A stretch of DNA of 64,000 nt, taken from NCBI RefSeq assembly GCF_020023735.2, contig NZ_CP076444.2, positions 1,937,501-2,001,500 on the forward strand. The letters run 5' to 3'. This document shows positions 1 through 8,395 of the stretch, piece after piece. A program made the position numbers and the translations under genes. This DNA comes from Mycoavidus sp. HKI. Lineage in GTDB: Bacteria; Pseudomonadota; Gammaproteobacteria; Burkholderiales; Burkholderiaceae. Positions within the stretch are counted from its first letter, which is position 1. The number at the start of each line of letters is the position of its first letter. The notes beneath the pieces are model-generated. The model made no database searches, was not told the origin of the DNA, and was given only the letters and a program-made list of their open reading frames with translations.

Positions 1-1
1 T

Positions 2-91
2 GACATTGAGATTGCTGAAGGTGTTGAAATTACAGTACAAAAAAATGCAGTGACGGCGACCTTGCCTAAAGGTACGATCAAGTCGCTATAA
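2..91 (+). CDS. yajC: YajC C-terminal fragment (Sec translocase accessory subunit)
   Basis: Only the last 29 codons are in the window, cut by the left edge; the frame ends at TAA 89-91. The visible tail contains EGVEITVQKNAVTATLPKG and ends GTIKSL, which matches the C-terminus of beta-proteobacterial YajC as I know it. YajC is a small inner-membrane protein of the SecDF-YajC complex that assists preprotein translocation through SecYEG. The assignment is supported by secD following at 225 on the same strand, the usual yajC-secD-secF order. The gap of about 130 bp to secD shows no clear terminator, so co-transcription is likely. Confidence 0.85.
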   Translation, partial: DIEIAEGVEITVQKNAVTATLPKGTIKSL

Positions 92-224
92 AAGCATTCG
101 CTTCAAAAGGCTGCCACAAACTCCACCTGCTTATGCCGGTGTTTTGTGACAGCCTTGCAATCAAATGCAGCGCTAAGCAGATGGCTGCGTATTGTGTTTT
201 TCCTTATTCTCACCGCGCCCCTCA

Positions 225-2168
225 ATGAACCGCTACCCTCTGTGGAAATATATCGTGATGTTGATGGCACTCGCCATCGGCCTGCTATATACACTGCCTA
301 ATTTCTTTGGTGAAACGCCTGCAGTGCAGATCTCAAGCGGCAGGGCAACCGTGAAGATCGATCATGGCGTCTTAAAAAAAGTAGAAGACGCGCTCGCTTT
401 AAATCAAATTGCAGCGATTAACACGACGTTCGATAACAGCGCCAATAACGCTAGCGTACGCATACGGTTGGCGGATACAGATACTCAGCTGCGCGCCAAG
501 GATCTACTTGCCAAAGCCCTCAATCACGATCCCTCTAATCCGGCTTATATTGTTGCTCTAAATTTGCAAAGCGCTTCGCCTAAATGGCTGACAGCGCTAC
601 ACGCGCTACCCATGTATCTGGGCCTAGATTTGCGTGGCGGCGTGCATTTCTTGTTACAAGTGGACATGGCCGGCGCACTCGCCAAAAAACTCGATACCAG
701 CGCAAGCGATATCCGTACCCTGCTGCGTGAGCGCACTATTCGTAGTGGCGGCATCAGCCGCGTTGAGCAAACCATCCGCATCAATTTTGCCACTGCGGCG
801 CCTGCCGAAGCTACGCGCACCTTGCTCTCAGACAAGTTCAGTGAGTTGCAATGGAACGTGCAAACAGCGGCAGACGGCTATCAGGTGATTGGCGTTTTTT
901 CTCCGAGCGCCCTGCGTACCGTTCAAGAAAATGCTCTGAAGCAGAATATCGCAACGCTGCATAATCGTGTCAATGAGCTCGGTGTGGCTGAGCCCGTGAT
1001 CCAACAACAAGGGGTGGATCGCATCATTGTCGAGCTCCCGGGCGTACAAGACACGGCTAAAGCTAAAGACATCATAGGCCGCACGGCAACCCTCGAAGCG
1101 CGCTTAGTCGAGGTCAACGCGCCGCGTTTCCCCAATCCACGTGATCCAGTGCCGGCGGGTGCTGAACTCTTCACCGAGGGCAACAGCGCTCCTGTGCTCC
1201 TCAAAAAACAGATTATCTTTACTGGCGATCGCATCACCGATGCGGCGGCAGGCTTTGATGAACACCAGCAAGCTGCGGTTAAAATTCGCCTAGATGCAGC
1301 CGGCGGCCGCGTGTTGCGCAGCGTCTCGCGCGACAACATCGGCAAGCCAATGGCGATTGTGTTATTTGAAAAAGGCAAAGGCGAAGTCCTGACAGTCGCC
1401 ACGATTCAATCCGAGCTCGGCGAAAATTTTCAGATCACCGGCTCCGCCTCCACTGCGGCAGCCAATGATCTCGCCTTGCTGTTGCGCGCAGGCTCACTGG
1501 CCGCGCCAATGGAAATCATAGAAGAGCGCACCATCGGTCCTAGTCTAGGCGCGGATAATATCAAGAAAGGTTTTGATTCCGTACTCTATGGCTTTACCGC
1601 TATCGCCCTCTTTATGTTGGCGTATTACATGCTGTTCGGCTTGGTTTCAGTTCTGGCCCTATCGCTTAACCTGCTGCTCTTAATCGCCGTGCTATCGATG
1701 CTGCAAGCCACGCTGACTCTGCCAGGCATTGCCGCGATTGCCCTCACCCTTGGTATGGCCATCGATGCGAACGTATTAATCAACGAGCGCATCCGCGAAG
1801 AACTGCGTCATGGCGCATCACCGCAAACGGCCATTTCTTCTGGCTTTCAGCATGCCTGGTCGACCATTCTCGATTCAAATGTGACCACCTTAATTGCTGG
1901 TCTTGCCTTGCTAGCCTTCGGCTCCGGGCCAGTACGAGGCTTTGCCGTGGTGCATTGCATCGGTATTTTGACGTCAATGTTCTCGGCCGTATTCTTTGCC
2001 CGCGGTTTAGTCAACCTCTGGTACGGTGGCCGGCGCAAGCTGAAGTCACTGTCAATTGGCCAGATATGGCGTCCGGCAACGCCCGCCGCCCTCTTCCCGT
2101 CTACCGACAATCAGAGTGACGGCAAAAAGGTCAACGCATCGTCGGCTAACCACACTACGTCACGCTGA
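225..2168 (+). CDS. secD: Protein translocase subunit SecD
   Basis: SecD (647 aa) uses the proton gradient, with SecF, to help pull preproteins out of the SecYEG channel on the periplasmic side. The start chosen is ATG 225, giving MNRYPLWKY followed directly by the first membrane segment; an upstream in-frame TTG at 192 only adds a non-conserved leader. The first transmembrane helix spans roughly residues 8-25. A large periplasmic P1 region follows, with the conserved LDLRGGVHFLLQVD motif near residue 137. The C-terminal membrane block (about residues 445-610) carries LTLGMAIDANVLINERIREE, typical of the RND-like SecD/SecF fold. The tail after about residue 610 is hydrophilic. secF starts 13 nt after the stop, so the two are translationally close and form an operon with yajC. 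Confidence 0.97.
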   Translation: MNRYPLWKYIVMLMALAIGLLYTLPNFFGETPAVQISSGRATVKIDHGVLKKVEDALALNQIAAINTTFDNSANNASVRIRLADTDTQLRAKDLLAKALNHDPSNPAYIVALNLQSASPKWLTALHALPMYLGLDLRGGVHFLLQVDMAGALAKKLDTSASDIRTLLRERTIRSGGISRVEQTIRINFATAAPAEATRTLLSDKFSELQWNVQTAADGYQVIGVFSPSALRTVQENALKQNIATLHNRVNELGVAEPVIQQQGVDRIIVELPGVQDTAKAKDIIGRTATLEARLVEVNAPRFPNPRDPVPAGAELFTEGNSAPVLLKKQIIFTGDRITDAAAGFDEHQQAAVKIRLDAAGGRVLRSVSRDNIGKPMAIVLFEKGKGEVLTVATIQSELGENFQITGSASTAAANDLALLLRAGSLAAPMEIIEERTIGPSLGADNIKKGFDSVLYGFTAIALFMLAYYMLFGLVSVLALSLNLLLLIAVLSMLQATLTLPGIAAIALTLGMAIDANVLINERIREELRHGASPQTAISSGFQHAWSTILDSNVTTLIAGLALLAFGSGPVRGFAVVHCIGILTSMFSAVFFARGLVNLWYGGRRKLKSLSIGQIWRPATPAALFPSTDNQSDGKKVNASSANHTTSR

Positions 2169-2181
2169 TTCGGAGAGCAAG

Positions 2182-3123
2182 ATGGAATTTTTTCGCATCC
2201 ACAAAGACATCCCATTTATGCAGCGTGCGTTGATCTTCAACGCAATCTCATTGCTGACGTTCATCGCTGCGGTGTTTTTTTTACTCAGTCGCGGACTGCA
2301 TTTGTCGGTTGAATTTACCGGGGGGACGGTGCTTGAAGTCAATTACCCTCAGCAGGTTCAGCTCGAGCCGGTACGCGCCACGCTTGGCAAGCTCGGCTAT
2401 AACGATGCGCAAGTGCAAACTTTTGGCACCTCACGCGACGTATTGATCCGCCTGCCCTTGAAAGCCGGGATGTCATCTGCGCAGCAAAGCGAGTACGTCA
2501 TCAACGCGCTCAGTGCACACACGCCGCAAGCTCGCCTACAACGGGTTGAGTTTGTCGGCCCACAAGTCGGCAAAGAGCTTGCTGCCCATGGGCTACTCGC
2601 CTTACTCTGCGTGGTACTCGGCATTATTGTGTATCTCTCATTTCGCTTCGAGTGGAAATACGCAATCGCAGGGGTGCTTGCCAATTTGCATGATGTAATT
2701 ATTATTCTTGGCTTCTTTGCATTTTTTCAGTGGGAGTTTTCGCTCTCAGTTCTAGCCGCAGTGCTTGCTGTGCTAGGCTATTCGGTTAATGAATCTGTAG
2801 TGGTCTTTGACCGGATCCGTGAAACCTTTCGTAAAACGCGTAAACTCACCGTCATTGAGGTGATTAACCACGCCATCACCAGCACCATCTCACGCACGAT
2901 TATTACGCATGGCAGCACCCAGATGATGGTATTAGCGATGCTGTTATTTGGTGGGCCTACGCTGCACTTTTTCTCATTAGCGCTCACAATCGGGATTTTG
3001 TTCGGGATTTATTCATCGGTCTTTGTCGCCGCCGCGATTGCCATGTGGCTTGGCGTGAAACGCGAAGATCTGATTAAACCGGCTAAGCCTAAATATGATC
3101 CGAATGCTGGGGCGCAGGTTTAA
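2182..3123 (+). CDS. secF: Protein translocase subunit SecF
   Basis: SecF (313 aa) is the partner of SecD in the proton-driven translocation motor of the inner membrane. ATG 2182 is chosen because it is preceded by a good ribosome site (GGAGAG at 2172-2177) and yields the conserved N-terminus MEFFRIHKDIPFMQRAL; the same frame is open further upstream but overlaps secD. The first membrane helix (about residues 17-38) is followed by the family motif SVEFTGGTVLEV. The C-terminal block contains the conserved YSVNESVVVFDRIRETFRK and later SRTIITHGSTQMMVL. Length and motif order are normal. A hairpin lies downstream at 3186-3220, before a convergent gene. Confidence 0.97.
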   Translation: MEFFRIHKDIPFMQRALIFNAISLLTFIAAVFFLLSRGLHLSVEFTGGTVLEVNYPQQVQLEPVRATLGKLGYNDAQVQTFGTSRDVLIRLPLKAGMSSAQQSEYVINALSAHTPQARLQRVEFVGPQVGKELAAHGLLALLCVVLGIIVYLSFRFEWKYAIAGVLANLHDVIIILGFFAFFQWEFSLSVLAAVLAVLGYSVNESVVVFDRIRETFRKTRKLTVIEVINHAITSTISRTIITHGSTQMMVLAMLLFGGPTLHFFSLALTIGILFGIYSSVFVAAAIAMWLGVKREDLIKPAKPKYDPNAGAQV

Positions 3124-3185
3124 GGTTTAGCAGAGTTTTTTAATATTTTTGGCCAGTATGATCGTTCAACTTGACACCCAAAGCC

Positions 3186-3220
3186 CGTAGCTAAAGCCCC
3201 CTCAGAGGCCTTTAGCTACG
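3186..3220. terminator. Perfect 11-bp hairpin between convergent secF and STAND gene
   Basis: CGTAGCTAAAG (3186-3196) pairs perfectly with CTTTAGCTACG (3210-3220), and the interior CCTC/GAGG can extend the pairing. It sits in the 183-bp space between the convergent secF and the WD40 STAND gene, where a bidirectional stop would be expected. Neither side is followed by a good T-run, so it is not a textbook rho-independent terminator. It may act as an mRNA 3'-end stabiliser or be part of a dispersed palindrome. Confidence 0.5.
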
Positions 3221-3306
3221 CCCTGTTAAACCCCACTTTCAACTCTACACAAACATCAAAGGGCTGCTCTCCCTACATTATTAAGCACCGGCGCTTCCAA
3301 CTTCCT

Positions 3307-6300
3307 TTAGGTTGATCCCAGCATCATTATTTTCTTGCCCACCTCCCGCAAGCGCGACACAGATCCTCGCTGATCAAGAAGCGCCCTGTTCAACTCGCTT
3401 AAGCCTTCTACTCTATGGATCGAGACATCTTTCACTCTCAGCACCCCATGCGGGGACATCCAGCGCTGGCGTATTTTGTATCCGCCACCCTCTCCTATCA
3501 CCTGCCACTGCCGAACTAAATTATCATCACTCCCAGTCAACAAATAGGAACCCTCAGGCGTCGCTTTCCAGGCTACGCTATTGACTGCCCCGAAAAAATC
3601 TTTAATCACCGCCTGACACTGACCCGAGGCAACATCCCACAGTCGCACCGTCTTGTCCTCACTGCCCGAGGCGATCTGCAAACCGCTCGGCGAATACACC
3701 ACGCTCCTAATTTCTCTGGTATGTCCTTCTAAGGTGTGCCCAAGGGCTCCACTGTGCACGTCCCACACCCGCACCGTCTTGTCATCACTGCCCGAGGCGA
3801 TCTGCAAACCGCTCGGCGAATACACCACGCTATTAACACCTAAGGTATGTCCTTCTAAGGTGTACTCAAGGGCTCCGCTTTCCGCGTCCCACACCCGCAC
3901 CGTCTTGTCAGAACTGCCCGAGGCGATCTGCAAACCGCTCGGCGAATACACCACGCTCCTAATTTCTCTGGTATGTCCTTCTAAAGTGTGCCCAAGGGCT
4001 CCGCTTTCCGCGTCCCACAGCCGCACCGTCTTGTCAGAACTGCCCGAGGCGATCTGCAAACCGCTCGGCGAATACACCACGCTCCAAACATAGGAGGTAT
4101 GTCCGCGTAAGGTGTGCCCAAGGGCTCCGCTGTGCGCGTCCCACACCCGCACCGTCTTGTCATCACTGCCCGAGGCGATCTGCAAACCGCTCGGCGAATA
4201 CACCACGCTCCAAACAGAGTTGGTATGTCCTTTTAAGGTGTGCCCAAGGGCTCCGCTGTGCGCGTCCCACACCCGCACCGTATCGTCATGACTGCCCGAG
4301 GCGATCTGCAAACCGCTCGGCGAATACACCACGCTCAAAACATAGGAGGTATGTCCTTCTAAGGTGTGCCCAAGGGCTCCGCTGTGCGCGTCCCACACCC
4401 GCACCGTAGTGTCCTCGCTACCCGAGGCGATCTGCAAACCGCTCGGCGAATACACCACGCTAAAAACAGAGTCGGTATGCCCTTCTAAGGTGTGCCCAAG
4501 GGCTCCGCTGTGCGCGTCCCACACCCGTACCGTCTTGTCTAAACTCCCCGAGGCGATCTGCAAACCGCTCGGCGAATACACCACGCTAGTAACATAGTAG
4601 GTATGTCCTTCTAAGGTGTGCCCAAGGGCTCCGCTGTGCGCGTCCCACACCCGCACCGTCTTGTCATCACTGCCCGAGGCGATCTGCAAACCGCTCGGCG
4701 AATACACCACGCTCCTAATTTCTCTGGTATGTCCTTCTAAGGTGTGCCCAAGGGCTCCACTGTGCGCGTCCCACACCCGCACCGTCTTGTCATCACTGCC
4801 CGAGGCAATCTGCAAACCGCTCGGCGAATACACCACGCTATTAACGCCTAAGGTATGTCCTTCTAAGGTGTAATCAAGGGCTCCGCTGTGCGCGTCCCAC
4901 ACCCGCACCGTCTTGTCATCACTGCCCGAGGCGATCTGCAAACCGCTCGGCGAATACACCACGCTAGAAACAGCTTCGGTATGTCCTTCTAAAGTGTGCC
5001 CAAGGGCTCCGCTATGCGCGTCCCACATCCGCACCGTCTTGTCCCTACTCCCCGAGGCGATCTGCAAACCGCTCGGCGAATACACCACGCTCCAAACAGT
5101 GAAGGTATGTCCTTTTAAGGTGTGGATTTTTTTCCAGTTCGAGGCGTCATATACACTGATCTTGCCGTTCTCAAGACCCACAGCACAGGTTTTCCCATCC
5201 GGGGAATACGCGCAGGACCTCACCTCGCTCTTTTCTTTGAGAGTCGGCCATTCCCCAAACTGCACTCCGGACATCTGCGCTCCGCTTAAATTGGCATTAC
5301 GCAGCCATATACGGCGAAGAGTGGCCTTTCTTAAATCCGCCCCTTGTAACTGCGCTGAATCGAATACGCCAAAACTCAGATCTGCACCAGGTATCTGGAT
5401 TCCCTTTAAATCCGCCTCAATAAACTGCACCCCGGCTCTGACCAGAATCGTCATGGCATTCGCCGCTGCCTGGCGCACACCCGCATCCGTTTTAGAGCGC
5501 TCGATTATCGCTAATAGTTGTTTCTTAAATGACGGCTCTTGCCAAACTCGCTCCGTCAACAAACGCACAACCCCCAGATCGCCTACCCAATCCCTTAGCG
5601 CTAACGATACGTCTCGCACCTTTCGAGGGGGTGGAACCCGTTGGTTTTCAAAACTATAGACGGAAGCGTTGCTACCACGGCGGAGGTGGGGGACCGGCGC
5701 GATGCATTCATCAAACGACTCAAACCACTCAAACAACTCTCGCGCCACAAAATACTCCAGGAGCGATTTATGCATAAACCGGTATTGATTCCCGCTTCGG
5801 ATCAGCGGCCACGCTTCTCGCAGCAGTGGCTTCTTATCTTCTCGACCAAAAAATGTTTCCTTCCAATTCCTTTGGTCTTTGAACTCTGAATACTCGACTA
5901 TCGGATTGCCTCCATTCTCTGTATACAGATGCACCGCTAACTCTTGCACAAAGGCGATACCATGCTCGGCAAAGTCATCATCGCTCAACGCTCTAAATAT
6001 CTCTCTTTGACTTCCCGCTAAATTTTGTGTGCTTAAACGCTGCTGGTTACGCTCGAACCAGCGTCTGACAAAATGCTCATACAGGTCCAGCCGTAACTGC
6101 ACGGCACTGCGCGCTTTTCCCTCATTTTCCAGAAACGGCAACGCTTCCAGCACCACTTGCAGTAAAAATGGGTTACTCACCAAGTCTTTTAAATGAGGCT
6201 GCTCCAGCGCTCCTTGATAGCGTTGCGCTGCCCATCCCATCCCGTTGTGCTCCACATATTTTTTGAGATAGCGATTGCGCTCTTCTGCTGAAAACGGCTC

Positions 6301-8274
6301 GATCACCACTTCTTCAAATGACGGGTCCTCACCTGGCCGACCCGGATTCGGTTGAAAACGGTTTCGATAATCTTGGCCCAGATATTCGCTGCGACAACTG
6401 ATCACCATCCGGCCCTGCCAGCCGTCGGACTGGTTGATCCGATTGCTCTGATACAGATTCTGCGTCTGCCGTATCTCATCATAGCCATCTAAAACAAAGA
6501 CGAACCTTTGTTTTTCCTTCTTCAAGGTCTGAATCTGAAATTCTGACAGCCCTCTTTTCTTTAACGCTTTGCCAATCAGATCGTGCTCAGGCTTGTCAAT
6601 ACTAGGCAAAGAAATAAACAGCGGTATCGCATCATGTTCTTTTTTATTCTCCCATAAGTGTTTTTCTAGGACGCGATTCAACGTGGATTTGCCCGCCCCC
6701 GAGTCCCCCGTCAACAACACCACGTGTTTATCCTTGATCAGCGCTTTAACTTTGGATAAAAGGTCAAACGTCTCTGCCTTCCCATCTAAACTCGTTTTGC
6801 CACGCGGTTTAACATACAGCTGTTGGGTTTCCGTAAACGCGTCATCTTGTTTGAGCGCAGCGAAATATTGCGCCTTCAGTGCTTCTCGGGGATCCGCATT
6901 CAGCACCCATAACTGGTGGTGCTGTTGCTGCACGGTAGAGGCCAGCTGACTGTGGAGTGCTGTGCGTATGTCGTCGAAGATGCTGTCTATTGACTGGGCA
7001 AAATCAAGGTAACTAAGTGGAGGCTCTTTTTTTAAACGGGCAATAAAATTGCCATGCCCATCCCAAAACTTGTCCAAAAACGTTTTAGCCTCATCGCTGC
7101 TTGCTAACAGTCGTTCAATCAGCTTAAACAGCACGCCCTGCCGACTTTGGTTCGAATACACTTCTTGCCCAGCTTGCGCTTGCGCCTCAAAGCGCAGGCA
7201 GTCCTCCATCCGAACGATCGTCGCTGAAATAAATTTCGCCAAACATTGATCATAGCTCCCTTGGGTTAACGAAACTGGGATAATGCCGTGATCCTTCAGA
7301 TACTCTGCCCGAATTTGCAAAAAGGCCATTTCCGTCAACACATGATGGAACCCTGCTTTATAGTTTTTCTCTTGGGAAAATTTTCTCACCACCTCACGAA
7401 TTTCTGGGATGTCTGCATTGGCCGGTTGTTCACGATCTTTCAGATAGGCGGCTCGAAGCTCCTGATAAAAGCGATCATAGTCCGGCCATTTTAGATAGCT
7501 TCCTAATACCTCAGAACAACAGACGACGACCTTATTGACCGGTTTCACGTCGTCTCTTAGCTGGGTGGGCAACAAACACAACTGATTGGTTAAAATATCT
7601 TCGAGCTTGCCATCCTTTTTCAGCGCTTCTGGCGAGTCGGAATATTTTTTTCCCATCGGCGTTTGATCGGAATACAGATTGACTTGGATTTTTGATAGCT
7701 TATTGATTAAATATTTAGATGTACTGGCCTCCGCCTTGCCGTATTCGATATTATCGTGCGCATAGACCAGAAACAGGCTAGGTTTATTGGATACCTCTAA
7801 AGCGCCCAGCGTTAACAGGGCCTTTTCAAATAGATAATCCACCAGCTCGCTTTTTGCCTGGGTAGGCATTACGCTAGGCGTTGCAGTTTGAGCCAAAACC
7901 GGCGCACCGCGCGCAAGCAGCGACGCAGCGGGCGTCGAGGAACATGTCATTTCCTGATAGCCCCATTTTTGCGCCTTTTGATAGCTCACCTGCGCCCTAT
8001 CGGGTTGCCCTAACTGGTCTAACATCTTGCCGCGCTCAAAGTAAGCTGCGCCGATGTTATTGCGCAGCGTTTGATCAGACAGTATCTCCGGAGAAAGCGC
8101 TCGTTTGAAGGCATTTTTTGCTTGGGACAACGAGATTTCCGCCTCATCGCAGAAGATTGAAGCGAGATGCCTATCCTGGGTTTGTCGAGCGTTGTTTAAA
8201 TAAGTATTGGCAATGTCAAGCATTTGCTCTGCGGAAAGCGAGCTCCGTGATGACGAAAAGATGCTGCCCAACAT
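3307..8274 (-). CDS. TIR/SEFIR-like - NACHT - pentapeptide - WD40 STAND protein (NLR-like)
   Basis: A 1655-aa signal-transducing ATPase of NLR architecture. ATG 8274 is preferred: AGGGAG lies 6-7 nt upstream, while the longer frame (to 8361) adds a non-conserved leader. Order seen: helical TPR-like segment (about 15-110, with AQVSYQKAQKWG); TIR/SEFIR-like domain (about 165-340) with SLFLVYAHDN, VVVCCSEVLGSYL and GIIPVSL as probable core strands; linker; NACHT ATPase with Walker A GDSGAGKST (about 523-531) and Walker B FVFVLDGYDEI (about 591-601); helical region; pentapeptide-like stretch (about 950-1007, GADLSF, GADLRK, NANLSG); fourteen WD40 blades (about 1013-1590), i.e. two possible seven-blade propellers, twelve of them nearly identical. 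In such proteins the repeats sense a ligand, the NACHT module oligomerises and the N-terminal domain signals or executes; here that is inference. The N-terminal half is a paralogue of the protein at 23894-29425. Whether it acts inside the bacterium or in a host is unknown. Confidence 0.9.
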   Translation of the reverse strand: MLGSIFSSSRSSLSAEQMLDIANTYLNNARQTQDRHLASIFCDEAEISLSQAKNAFKRALSPEILSDQTLRNNIGAAYFERGKMLDQLGQPDRAQVSYQKAQKWGYQEMTCSSTPAASLLARGAPVLAQTATPSVMPTQAKSELVDYLFEKALLTLGALEVSNKPSLFLVYAHDNIEYGKAEASTSKYLINKLSKIQVNLYSDQTPMGKKYSDSPEALKKDGKLEDILTNQLCLLPTQLRDDVKPVNKVVVCCSEVLGSYLKWPDYDRFYQELRAAYLKDREQPANADIPEIREVVRKFSQEKNYKAGFHHVLTEMAFLQIRAEYLKDHGIIPVSLTQGSYDQCLAKFISATIVRMEDCLRFEAQAQAGQEVYSNQSRQGVLFKLIERLLASSDEAKTFLDKFWDGHGNFIARLKKEPPLSYLDFAQSIDSIFDDIRTALHSQLASTVQQQHHQLWVLNADPREALKAQYFAALKQDDAFTETQQLYVKPRGKTSLDGKAETFDLLSKVKALIKDKHVVLLTGDSGAGKSTLNRVLEKHLWENKKEHDAIPLFISLPSIDKPEHDLIGKALKKRGLSEFQIQTLKKEKQRFVFVLDGYDEIRQTQNLYQSNRINQSDGWQGRMVISCRSEYLGQDYRNRFQPNPGRPGEDPSFEEVVIEPFSAEERNRYLKKYVEHNGMGWAAQRYQGALEQPHLKDLVSNPFLLQVVLEALPFLENEGKARSAVQLRLDLYEHFVRRWFERNQQRLSTQNLAGSQREIFRALSDDDFAEHGIAFVQELAVHLYTENGGNPIVEYSEFKDQRNWKETFFGREDKKPLLREAWPLIRSGNQYRFMHKSLLEYFVARELFEWFESFDECIAPVPHLRRGSNASVYSFENQRVPPPRKVRDVSLALRDWVGDLGVVRLLTERVWQEPSFKKQLLAIIERSKTDAGVRQAAANAMTILVRAGVQFIEADLKGIQIPGADLSFGVFDSAQLQGADLRKATLRRIWLRNANLSGAQMSGVQFGEWPTLKEKSEVRSCAYSPDGKTCAVGLENGKISVYDASNWKKIHTLKGHTFTVWSVVYSPSGLQIASGSRDKTVRMWDAHSGALGHTLEGHTEAVSSVVYSPSGLQIASGSDDKTVRVWDAHSGALDYTLEGHTLGVNSVVYSPSGLQIASGSDDKTVRVWDAHSGALGHTLEGHTREIRSVVYSPSGLQIASGSDDKTVRVWDAHSGALGHTLEGHTYYVTSVVYSPSGLQIASGSLDKTVRVWDAHSGALGHTLEGHTDSVFSVVYSPSGLQIASGSEDTTVRVWDAHSGALGHTLEGHTSYVLSVVYSPSGLQIASGSHDDTVRVWDAHSGALGHTLKGHTNSVWSVVYSPSGLQIASGSDDKTVRVWDAHSGALGHTLRGHTSYVWSVVYSPSGLQIASGSSDKTVRLWDAESGALGHTLEGHTREIRSVVYSPSGLQIASGSSDKTVRVWDAESGALEYTLEGHTLGVNSVVYSPSGLQIASGSDDKTVRVWDVHSGALGHTLEGHTREIRSVVYSPSGLQIASGSEDKTVRLWDVASGQCQAVIKDFFGAVNSVAWKATPEGSYLLTGSDDNLVRQWQVIGEGGGYKIRQRWMSPHGVLRVKDVSIHRVEGLSELNRALLDQRGSVSRLREVGKKIMMLGST
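3580..5091 (-). repeat. Twelve-unit 126-bp tandem repeat encoding WD40 blades
   Basis: Twelve head-to-tail units of exactly 126 bp (42 codons), each beginning with SVVYSPSGLQIASGS, lie inside the WD40 STAND gene; unit starts step by 126 from 5091 to 3705. The fixed part of the unit is almost identical in DNA, with only scattered synonymous changes (for example one GCG to GCA near 4806). Amino-acid differences cluster at unit position 16 (R, D, L, E, H, S) and at positions 39, 40 and 42 just after GHT (EAVS, LGVN, REIR, YYVT, DSVF, SYVL, NSVW, SYVW), with minor changes at 18, 22, 25-26, 31-32 and 35. The last unit has a divergent second half. One diverged blade lies on each side, making fourteen. 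Confidence 0.97.
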
Positions 8275-8395
8275 GGTGTTCTCCCTGTTATTTTCTGCTA
8301 GAGCCGTCGACCGTTCCGGCACGCACAGGGAAGTATATCGGCACTTTTCGGGTGCTACCATTCATTCGTTGCTAGCTGAAGCAGCCTAACCGGCT

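Noticed and set aside
192..224. Upstream TTG start for SecD
   Set aside because: The added residues are not conserved and precede a standard N-terminus beginning at ATG 225.
3580..5091. CRISPR array
   Set aside because: The repeats are 126 bp, in frame and contiguous with no spacers; they encode WD40 blades.
3653..5133. Plus-strand open frames with repeated SLPEAICKPLGEYTTL across the WD40 region
   Set aside because: They are antisense shadows of the WD40 repeats; periodicity and absence of stops come from the conserved minus-strand codons, and no ribosome sites or domains support them.
8275..8361. N-terminal extension of the WD40 STAND protein
   Set aside because: ATG 8274 has a good ribosome site, and the extension has no similarity to the paralogue's N-terminus.
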